Shown here: positions 24,801 through 36,800 of the stretch, one piece after another
Layout of the letters: every line of letters begins with the position of its first letter
Position numbering within the stretch: position 1 is the first letter of the stretch
Source of the DNA: Mytilus trossulus
Taxonomy: Eukaryota > Mollusca > Bivalvia > Mytilida > Mytilidae
DNA: 64,000 bases
NCBI RefSeq assembly: GCF_036588685.1
Contig: NC_086373.1
Coordinates: forward strand, 3,162,001 to 3,226,000
Reading direction: 5' to 3'
Position numbers and translations under genes: made by a program
The notes under the pieces: model-generated
Databases searched by the model: none
Seen by the model: only the letters and a program-made list of their open reading frames with translations
What the model was told of the DNA's origin: nothing

Positions 24801-27800
24801 TAGAATGTAAGCCTTCCTGTATCTAAGAACGTCAGACTTCCTGTATTCTAGAATGTCAGACTTCCTGTATTCTAGAATGTCAGCCTTACTGTATCGTAGA
24901 ACGTCCGTCTTCCTGTATCCTAGAACGTCAGACTTCCTGTATCCTAGAATGTAAGCCTTCCTGTATCTAAGAACGTCAGACTTCCTGTATTCTGGAATGT
25001 CAGACTTCCTGCATCCTAGAATGTCAGACTTACTGTATCCTAGAACGTCATACTTCCTGTACTCTAGAATGTCAGACATCCTGTATCCTAGAATGTCAGA
25101 CTTCTTGTAGTCAGAACGTTAGTCTTCCTGTATCCTAGAATGTAAGTCTTCCAGTATCAAGAACGTCAGACTTCCTGTATTCCAGAATGTCAGACTTCCT
25201 GTATCCTAGAATGTCAGACTTCCTGTATCCTAGAACGTCAGACTTCCTGTATCCTAGAATGTAAGCCTTCCTGTATCTAAGAACGTCAGACTTCCTGCAT
25301 GTATCCTAGAATGTCAGACTTCCTGTATTCTAGAATGTCAGACTTCCTGTATCCTAGAACGTCAGACTTCCTGTATCCTAGAATGTCAGACTTCCTGTAT
25401 CCTAGAATGTCAGACTTCTTATATCCTAGAACGTTAGTCTTCCTGTACTCTAGAATGTCACACTTCCTGTATCCTAGAACTTTAGTCTTCCTGTATCTAA
25501 GAACGTCAGACTTCCTGTATTCTAGAACGTCAGACTTCCTGTATCCTAAAATGTCAAACTTCCTGTATCCTAGAATGTCAGACTTCCTGTATCCTAGAAC
25601 GTCAGACTTCCTGTATCCTAGAATGTAAGCCTTCCTGTATCTAAGAACGTCAGACTTCCTGTATCCTAGAATGTAAGCCTTCCAGTACCTTAGACTGTCA
25701 GACTTCCTGTATCCAAGAATTTAAGACTTCCTGTATCCTAGAATGTCAGACTTCCTGTATCCTAGAATGTCAGACTTCCTGTATCCTAGAACGTCAGACT
25801 TCCTGTATCCTAGAATGTAAGCCTTCCTGTATCTAAGAACGTCAGACTTCCTGTTTTCTAGAATGTCAGACTTCCTGTATCCTAGAATGTCAGACTTACT
25901 GTATCTAAGAATGTCAGACTTACTGTATCCTAGAACGTCATACTTCCTGTACTCTAGAATGTCAGACTTCCTGTATCCTAGAATGTCAGACTTCTTGTAT
26001 CCTAGAACGTCATACTTCCTGTATCCTAGAACGTCAGACTTCCTGTATCCTAGAACGTCAGACTTCCTGTATCCTAGAATGTCAGACTTCCTGTATCCTA
26101 GAACGTCAGACTTCCTGTATCCTAGAATGTAGGCCTTCTTGTATCTAAGAACGTCAGACTTCCTGTATCCTAGAATGTAAGCCTTTCTGTACCTTAGAAT
26201 GTCAGGCTTCCTGTATCCAAGAATTTCAGACTTCCTGTATCCTAGAACGTCAGACTTCCTGTATCCTAGAATGTCAGACTTCCTGTATCCTAGAACGTCA
26301 GACTTCCTGTATCCTAGAATGTAAGCCTTCCTGTATCTAAGAACGTCAGACTTCCTGTATTCTAGAATGTCAGACTTCCTGTATTCTAGAATGTCAGCCT
26401 TACTGTATCGTAGAACGTCCGTCTTCCTGTATCCTAGAATGTCAGTCTTTCGTTATCCTAGAATGTCAGTCTTCCTGTATCCTAGAATATTAAATTTCCT
26501 CTATCCTTGAATGTCAGACTTTAACCCTTGATGTCAGTCTTTTTGTATCCTAGAACGTCAGACTTCCTGTATCCTAGAATGTCATACTTTCTGTATTGCT
26601 AATTCTATTATCTTGGAAACAATAATCGATAGAGAGATACTGTAAACATAAAAATTATCACGCTAATTCAAGGATGGTATATTGATTTGTTTTTCCGTTT
26701 GTCATTGAATTTGTTTATGTTTTGGATGAACAATGTCATTCAAAGAAGAATGTTTTAATTTTTTATCAATCCAAAGGTTAATATCCGAAGAACTCATTAA
26801 AATTAATATTTATAAATCTTTTTAATGTTAGCTACACTTGGGCATGAGCAGTTTTTTATAAATGATATTAAGTTAATTTCCTTACGGACCTATAGTTGCT
26901 AATGTATTTGTCATTTTGGTATCTTGTAAACAGTTGTCTCATTGGCAATCTTCTTTTTTTATAGATAGTTTCGTTTTTATATATGTGACTGTATCTTTTT
27001 AATTTTTAATGTGCGTATTAAGGTATCCGGCACGTAAATGTTTTGTACAGTAACTTTTTTGGGGGGACATTTTACACTCTTTCGGAGTGAAATAACAAAA
27101 ATACGACGTATGATAAAAACAAAAAATCCACTTAATCCTCTATGCAAAGGAAAATCGTAAGCATAGGAAATCCTGGATAATCATAGGTCTGTTCTTTGTT
27201 CCTTTTGTATTTCAACCAAAGATGAAAAACTGGATCCTCCATCCCTGTATTGGATACCTAAACTACATAAGTGTCCTTACAAACAACGGTTTATTGCTGG
27301 GTCTTCCAAGTGCTCCACGAAACCCCTTTCTAAATTATTAACATCCATTTTATCAGCAATCAAAGACGTGCTTCAAAGTTATTGTGAAACTGCCTATTCT
27401 AGAGGTGGCGTGAATCAGATGTGGATACTTAAAAATTCCAAAGATCTTTTAGAGAACATACAATCTAACTCTCTTTCATCTTGTAACAGTATTAAAACAT
27501 TTGACTTTTCTACTCTTTACACAAGTATTCCACATTCCAAACTAAAAGACAAATTAAAAGAGTTGGTATTACTTTGCTTCATAAAAAAGAATGGCCAACG
27601 TAGATACAAGTATCTTGTCTTAGGGAGGGATAAATCATACTTTGTAAAGAATCATTCTGATTCAAACAAAAAATTCTCTGAAACCGATATTATCAAGATG
27701 CTTGATTTCTTGATTGACAACATATTTGTTACGTTCGGAGGACGTGTTTTTCAACAGACTGTCGTCATCCCAATGGGAACAAACTGTGCCCCTCTACTTG

Positions 27801-30800
27801 CTGACTTGTTTCTTTATTATTATGAGGCTGACTTCATGCAGGAACTTCTTAGGAAGACAGATAAGAAGTTAGCAATATCCTTTAACTCTACTTTCCGCTA
27901 TATAGATGACGTTCTTTCACTAAACAATTCAAAATTTGGTGACTATGTGGATCGCATCTATCCCATCGAATTGGAGATAAAGGATACTACAGATACAGTT
28001 AAGTCGGCTTCATATCTTGACTTACATCTAGAAATTGACAATGAGGGTCGGTTGAAGACAAAACTTTACGACAAAAGAGATGATTTCAGCTTTCCAATTG
28101 TGAACTTTCCATTTCTAAGTAGCAACATTCCAGCAGCACCTGCATACGGGGTATATATCTCCCAATTGATACGATATTCCCGTGCTTGCATTTCCTATCA
28201 TGATTTTCTTGATAGAGGGTTACTGCTCACAAGGAAGCTATTAAACCAAGAGTTCCAAATGGTGAAGTTGAAATCATCCCTTCGTAAATTTTACGGACGC
28301 CATCACGAGTTGGTTGACCGTTATGGAATAACTGTTTCACAAATGATATCGGATATGTTCCTTATGTCGTAACTACAATCCCCTTCCCTTTCATGAATTT
28401 GACCTACCGAATTAGACTATTAACCGGATTTTTAATCACACAAGCAACACGACGGGTGCCGCATGTGGAGCAGGATCTGCTTACCTTTCCGGAGCACCTG
28501 AGATCACCCCTAGTTTTTGGTGGGGTTCGTGTTGTTTATTCTTTAGTTTTCTATGTTGAGTCATGTGTACTATTGTTTTTCTGTTTGTTTTTTTCATTTT
28601 TAGCCATGGCGTTGTCAGTTTGTTTTAGATTTACGAGTTTGACTGTCCCTTTGGTATCTTTCGTCCCTCTTTTATCATGGATTTATTGAACAAAATAACG
28701 ATCTTTCATGTGGAATATAAACAAAACAAATATACATGTCATCACTAAAAAAATACAATTTGTTAATATTTTTTCTACAATATTATCGTTATAAATAGAA
28801 GGTTTACAGTAAACAGAAATACCACCTTCCCTTCTAACTCCAATATTTTTTTCTAGAAAAGCTTGTTAAAATTTCGAAACTTGAGATATCAAGCCCTCGT
28901 TATCACTCAACCAAGTTTCACATAAAAAAATTAAAGCATATTCATGATCATATTTAGGAAGTCATTTTCATCAAGCATGAATATAAACCATGAACGTTCC
29001 AAGTGAGACATCTAATGTTATACATTGCCCTCTAGTGTGCTGCTATTTTTTTGTATTATTTGCCACCAACATGTATCTTGTCTCTCACAAAATAAGCTTT
29101 ATGTCCTTTATCGTGCAGTTTTTTAAGTTCGGGTATTAGAGTTTTCTTTCGTTTTTGTGTTTCACCTAGCAATTGTTCTGAAATTTCCAAAATTGATGTC
29201 TTTTAAGTTTTTACTTTTTTTTCTCACTTCTTAACTTAACTACCAAATTTGACTAGAATTGGACGGATCCTCTCACCATTCTATTGGCCTTCAGTATCTA
29301 GATGGATTCGCGCATATTTGGCATTTTTAGTTTTTTTTCACAGAATATCGAGGAATCTTCTAGACAATTTTATCATCTTTTCCAGGAATGTTATAAAAAA
29401 CGAAGTTCTCAATATTTGAATTTATTTGTGTATCTTAAAGATCTTCTCTCATTTTTCATTCAAGTTTTTTAAATTTTTTCAAATGATTATTCAATTTCTT
29501 TCTTCGGTGCTGTAATTTATTTTACTATAGAAAACAAAACGTTTATCTATGTTGATGACACTTGATTTTAATTCGTTACATTTGGTTTTCTGGTCTTCAT
29601 ATTGGTCACTAACATAATGTGTTGAGATTTCAACAGCTGCAAGGCTTGTTTCTTGCTCTACTTGTATAACTTTCATATTCACTGAGCTCACCAATATACC
29701 AATTTGATCAAGTTTATCTAACCTGAGCTTCGATATGACGCATATTTGGGAATAGTTCATCAACCCACACTGGTCTTTGTGACATCATTGAAGGAGAAGT
29801 ATTCGGTGGAGGATGCACAATGTTTAGAGAAGATCAAAAAGGGAGAAGGGTTAAACCATTTGTTGATGTTGTGATTGTTGAAACGACTGAAACGATTGCA
29901 TTTGTTGTGCATATTGTAATGATGGGTTCACAATTGATAAATAATCTGGATTGTATTGCAATATTTTTTGATGTGATAGACCACTTGCACTTGTATTTGA
30001 TTTGTTTACATTTTTCATTGATTTAGGTGAACTCGACTCGTTCGGCACAAGACCGCTAGCTTCTTTATTTATGGCTTTAGACTTCCTTTGTTGTTGTTTT
30101 TTTACGGCTTTTTAAGTTCGGTTTCACTCCACGCATTTCCGTTAGTTGCATTTTCCTTCCTTTTACTGCTCTTGCCATTCATAGTTTTACATAGTAATGT
30201 TTTTTTAATCACAAAAAATTGTTTACAACTTATCGGCCTGCCGCTTACGTCCTTTGTATTTGTATGTTTATGTGTTGTCATGCTGGTAAACACTTATTTA
30301 TGCGCGTCTGGCGTTATCAAATTATTATCCTGGTATTTTTGATAACTAATTAAATCTTTATACCGTAGACATAATGCTAAATTATAAATTTTTGTTATAC
30401 ATTCAGGATACAGACAGCTGCTATCCTACTAATCCTTGCCTGGAAGAAACCAGATGCCTACCAACTAATTCAAACGGTCATGCCTGTTTAACGTATGGTA
30501 AGTTGTATTTCCGAAGAAAATCATAAACACAAAGTCCAAAATCAAATTGCAATATCAAAACCTCAAACACATAAAACGCATGGATATTAACTGTCATATT
30601 CCTGACTTGGTAAAAGCATTTTCTTATATTGAAAAATAGTGAATTTACCCTTGTTTTATATTTATAGCTAGACAAAACGCTCTTTGTATGACAGTCGCGT
30701 CATTAATATATCCCCCCTCATTTTTAGACTTATATCTCGAATTTAATTTACACAGTCATTCAGTACCAGAATCTATGACAAACGAGACGATTTTAATTTT

Positions 30801-33800
30801 GAAATTATAAATTTCCCCAACCTTAGTATCAATATACCAACTTCACCTGCATATGGAATATATATTTCCAAACTTATTCGATATTCAAGAGCTTGCAGCT
30901 CCTCTTCAGACTTTGTAAAACGTCATCAGTGTCTGAGTAGAAAGTTGATGGACCAGGGCAGGGGTATGTCAAAGAACGTCTCGTCCTTTTTCTAAAAAAA
31001 ATTCATCGGAAGGTACTAAGACCTTGTTGGTAAATATTCCGTATCAACTTCTCAAATAATATACGATGGTCTTGATGTATAGATTCTGCGTAATGATGTT
31101 GTTTATTATCTTAACAACGTGTTTAATTGTTCTTTGATTTGTCTTTGTTCTATTATTGATATTACTTTTACTGTTGAGTGGTTTTATGTGATATCCGTTT
31201 GACGAGGCTCGGTACTTAAACAACTCGTCAATGTGTTTTCATTGGCTTTCATTTTTAGTGGTTTGATTTGTATATGCGACTTTTTGTATTTCTGTCGTTC
31301 TTATGGCGTGACTCTGTACTTAAAAAGATCCCGTCAGTATGATATTGTTCTATAATATGTCATTATGATATATTTCTATTATGAATTACTATATATGTTG
31401 AACCACAAACGTCAAAATCATTCTATCGCGTAGTGGAATCAACTGTTGTTTGATTCTAATGGATTCTATATATAACTTTTGGACTACTAGAAGTTTAAAT
31501 CTCGGTTTATTTCTGAAGTTTATTCTTACATACTTTTGATTTTTAACCCTGTATGCTGACGTTGCCTATGTAAATTTTAAAATTGTTTGTATGCACATTG
31601 GACGACAAATGATGTACCGTGTAAAAATTTCTGACGTCAGACACTCAAATAAATCAATGTATTCGTAGATAGTAGATGTGATTGTGTTCTGTTAAATTGT
31701 TCCTTTTTTAAATTGTTATACGATGATGACTGGTGTACCCATATTTTGACTATTTTATTTATTGTGTCTGTTTATTCAACGCATTAATGTAAATATAACG
31801 GAATTTGATGAGACTGTCATTAAAGTGAGAGGGTTAGCGCTATAGAACCAGGTTAAGTCCAGCATTTTCTACATTTGATAATGCCTGTACCAAGTCAGGA
31901 ATATGACAGTTCTTGTCCATTCGTTTTTGATGCGTTTTGTTATTTGATTTTGCCATGTGATTATGGATTTTCCGAAATGATTTTCCTCTAAGTTCAGTAT
32001 TTTTGTGATTTTACCTTTTTCCATTATATTCACAACGATGTGATAAAAGAACAAACAAATACAATATTTAAAAATATCAAAAATAGGAAAACAACAGTCA
32101 ACATTGTATTAAAATCTAAATCACTCACTGTAAAACAAACAAATATTTAACAATTGCCAATTTCCTGACTTGCTACGGGACATTTTAAGATAAAATGGTG
32201 GGTTAACCTGGTTTTGTTGCTAGCCAAATCTCCCAGACTTATATCAATCTTAAATATAACACTAACATTGACAATTTACATGACAGAACTACTATACAAA
32301 TTAATGGAAGAAAATTCAGGTACCAGGCTTGAAATATAATACACTAGATGCGTCGTGTTTCGTCTACATAAGACTCATCATGGACGCTCAGTTAAAAATA
32401 GTAAAAAAGCCTGTCAAAAATGAAGATCATTATGACCCAAAATTCCAAAACGCTGGGCCAAATACGGCTAAGTAAGTAAGTTTATAAAAATAAATCCCTG
32501 TATAATTGATATACAACTGTAAACACCGACGTGACCAACAACACAATAATATTCTCGTCGTAGCTAAACAAGCTTGACATTTTGTAATCCAAACGCGCAT
32601 GTCGTGTAAACAATAAGTGTCTGTAGTATCAAAGGAAGATTTTTTAAATACTGTCTTTAAGATAAAAACAACGTAGCAAATTTAAAATGAATATATGTGT
32701 TTCTGACCCGTTCAAAAATCTTTGGACATCTCATCCTCTCTTTGCGATAAATATGTTGTAGTGTCAGTTGAAAAATTCTCAAACAGTGGTTATTTACATG
32801 GTAACACAACATACTACCTACGCACGAGTGTAACTTCACAATATTCAGAACATTTAGGTATTTTTGGTATCAAAGACAGCTGCATGACTGGTGATCTTTG
32901 TAGAAATGTTTGCCTGATAATTTTGAATATAAAAAAACACTGCAACAAATTTTAAAAGAGGTTATCTATTGCCTGTTTGTCAAATCTGAAGTACCTTATT
33001 TGGTACATCCGCAGATCCGGGAACCAGTTCTTTTTTACATACCATTAAGGTATGTTGATTTTTATAGTAGAAGATACCATAAAGTGTTGCCATGGCATTT
33101 CATAATTGTCACTTTATTTGAATATTAAAACAAAATAAATTGATATTGATAAATTAACCATAAAAGTCAAAAAGGCCAGGCATTAGTGGTGTTGTCCATA
33201 TGCCAAAATCATAATTTGAAAATTCCTCACAAAGAACTTTCAATTTACAATGATACTAACAAATACACCCTACAACAATCACGAAAGAGAAGATTTACAA
33301 AAATTATTGGGAATTTACATGAGAATGTTTTACTCACACCACTTATTAGCTCATCGAACACTTTCAAGGGGTGCTTACCATGTTTTAACTAGCTACAAAC
33401 ACGAAAAGATTAATATTTGTGGCTTTTTTATGTGTTATATCGGTCTGATGATTTAAATCTGATTGATGTATATCATATATATTTCAGCACACATGAGGAT
33501 ATTGGGTTTATTGGTTTTTTTTATATCTCTTATACCTCATAATTTTTTTTAAATTGTTGAACATGATAAATATAACTAAGTAGTTCTAAATGTTGTCTTT
33601 GATCTTTATTAGTGGCTGTCGCATTGGTATTAATATTATACTTCTTTATTTCCTTGTATACGTTTATATTTAAAATCTACATTGGTTTATATACATAACA
33701 TCATCGAACAACAAGCTATAAAGGGCATCAATAATTACTAGTCTAAAACATTCAAACGGGAAAACCAACGGTCTAATCTCTATTAAAACGAGAAACAAGT

Positions 33801-36800
33801 ATGAACTACATAAACAGACGACAACTACTGTACATCAGATTCCTAACCTAGGACAGTACAAACATGTGTTCCATAATGTACGTATTGCATTATCACTCAT
33901 GTAGTAGTTTGGTTCCACAATTTTATAATTGGTTTTCCTTAAACCTTTTACTTTCTATGTAATGATTTATTTTTTTATTAAATCAAATTATTATTTGTAG
34001 ATTTTGTATGTTTTATTTCCAGTCACACTATGTTCACCTAATCCATGTAGACATGGATATTGTACTATAACTGATGATGGTTATAAATGTACATGTGATA
34101 CAGGATACTCCGGTTATAATTGTCAATGTAAGTAAATACATTTAACGTCTTCCATCCCATTCTACTTGTAATTGTCATCTAGCTAAACAAAACAGTAAAA
34201 CAATATTTTCTAATTGTTGGCTTCCTTTGTCCTTGAAAGAGTTTCTTTTCAATGCAAATTTGCATAACATAATAAACATCTTTAGTATATGTTGTTTTAC
34301 AGATCAATCTAACTCAAAGGGTATGCATTCAATTTTGCCAAAAGTATTTTAAAACATAACCAGGAATTGAAACGGATACGTTGTTATTACTGTGAGTGAA
34401 TCGAACCGATAAACAAATAGAGCAAATGAGATATTTACTGCGTCCTGTTTGTTATTATCAACATCAAATTTATATACATTTTTTTGTATTGTGAAAAGTA
34501 CGGACTCTTTAAATTTATTATTTTTTTGTGGTCAATTCATGTATCCCTAATCCGTGTAAAAACGGTACTTACTGCTCCCCAATGTGTAAATGGTTTTAGT
34601 GATGTTCAGTTCATATCTATGGACAATCTTGCTCAATGAATTTTGTCAAAAAAATGACATTTTATGTAATTTTTTTTAGATTCTTGTACCGGATCGGGAT
34701 GGATACTCCAAGGGACAACGTGTTATTGGTTCAGCGGCGGCACATCTAATTGGCAAAATGCACAGGTAATACTGAGTAACTAGTTAATAGGTTATCTCCT
34801 TCTTACTGTCCCCGTTAGCGCACTTAAAAATCTAGCAGAAAAAAATAAATGCAATTTTTGTTCGATATTAATAAGGTAAATTCACAAATGGAAAGACATT
34901 AAAAAAGGGAAACAATAATCAAACGGAACGGATGAAAATTCCTTTAATTATTAATTTTAACATTGTTACATTAATCGCCTTAATATAGTAGCACAATCGA
35001 ATACCAAAAAGGGGGGTGGGTTTTGCTTTATGGTTGAGTATATTTCGAAATTGAGATGTTAACTCCAAGATGTATATACGGATAGGGTCAAGTTACATGA
35101 ACGTAAGAGAACCTAATAAACATGTTAAAAACTCTCTGAAATTGATAAATATGTAACCATTTCTAGAATAAATGCTTCATATGGGCAATCATACCACATA
35201 TTCTTTTTTATATATTCATTATCTTCTTATATCTTTCCTTGTTGAACTGATCCGTTCATCATTGCACTCAGAATTAATGAAAGCTAAATTCAAGACAAAT
35301 GAATGCAAATATCTGGTTTATCATTTCATTTGCATACTAGTACTTATTTACTGCCGAAGGAATATTTTATTAGACAAACGTATTTTTCTGTTATGTCTGT
35401 GTTAAATAATCCATCTTGATTTGTTTAAACCTTTATTTTACAATTTTGTACAAGAGCAGACACAAGAAAGAGTTTCAAAAGAGTCAGATAGAGATTAGTA
35501 ACTTTAAGGTTCCTAGTTCGATTCCCGTTCAGGGATGAAAATTTCAGGAACTGATTCTTTTTTCACACCATTTGCGAGTATGAAAACGGTGATAGTCCAT
35601 CGAAAGTGGACGATAAATGACTGACCCGTATTAAGAGAGAGACATATATCTTTCACGTTGAATGCACCCTTGTAGGTTTCGAAAACGAGCAGGCTTATGT
35701 CTCTACAAGGCAGCACTCGCCCCCTCAAAGTGGAAAGGGATTATTATGAGTTGCAAAACGTGTTTCCTTATCCCACTATGAATAAATATGTTTAAATTAA
35801 AGAGATTAGTTTTTTTACAAAAAGTTCACGACTATATATTTTGAAAGCTATTTACTGAAATTTTATTTTTATAGAATGACTGTACCAATAGGTTTGGTAA
35901 GCTGGCTGAACCTAGCACTAGTGTTGATGTATCATTTTTGAGAAACAAGGCAACTGGGTCCGGACGTAGTTAGTATTTTTCTCTATCTAATTGAGTTAAC
36001 GTACAGAAATGTATGTCATAGCAACTGTTTGTATTTCTGCATTTTAGTCATAATTAAGTCTATCTATATTGACTTACAATAGCTTTTAAATAAAAGTCTA
36101 TCAGTTCAGAAAAAAATATTAAAATATAACTTGTTTAAGGGGCTTTCAGATCGATATACAAAGTAAATTAACACCGAAAAAAAAAGAGCTGTAGAGGAGA
36201 TTCAAAGTCTCTTTTATTTGTATTGAAGTCCTGCCACGTAATATTGTCATTTTAATGTTATATTTTAACCTTGCCATAAAAGCGAGCGTGAGGTTTGGCT
36301 AGCCACAAAACAAGGTGCAACACACCATTTATTTTCTTAAATTGTCATGTAGAAAGTTCGCAAAATGGCCATTGATATATTATAGTTCATTTCTGTGTGT
36401 GTTGCATTTTAGTGTTTCTGTTGTGACGTTGTTCTCCTTTTATACTCGATATGTGTTCCTCAGTTTTAGTTTGTAACCCGTATTTGTGTTGATTTATGAA
36501 TTTCGAAAAGCGGTATACTACTGTTGCCTTTAATTTTGCATTTGGGATTACCTGAACGCTTATTTATTCCATTTTTTTTGTTATAAGACCTCAAAAAACA
36601 ATATTATTTGAAGCTCTGTCCGAAAGAACAACACGATATGTATCTTGAATAGATGAAAGACATTTCACAGATTCTTTGTCTCTGAACATGAACTTTGGTC
36701 GATCAATCACACATTTGTTCAACGTATAGTTGATATTTTATCAAAGACCTGATTGTGTGTCTGACCTGCAAAATTGTATAATGGTATATAAATAAAGGCA

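Larger units (their letters stand above)
6862..30406 (+). other. Lectin gene intron 1 (~23.5 kb)
   Basis: From donor GTAAGT at 6862 to an acceptor ending ATTCAG at 30406. It contains the foldback element, the whole 24-bp satellite, the BEL/Pao element, a Penelope-like RT copy and a LINE relic. Inferred from phase-compatible flanking exons. Confidence 0.6.

Noticed and set aside
11238..26132. Many long open frames (up to ~180 codons) on both strands encoding MSDFLYPR, CQTSCILE or YRKSDILG repeats
   Set aside because: They are a by-product of a 24-bp satellite whose length is a multiple of three; they overlap in several frames and have no promoter, splice or domain support.
11092..26597. Possible CRISPR-like array because of regular short repeats
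   Set aside because: Monomers are contiguous with no unique spacers, and the context is eukaryotic.
28393..28689. 98-codon open frame after the Penelope-like RT
   Set aside because: It covers the non-coding tail that also occurs alone at 8.77 kb, where the frame is not kept.
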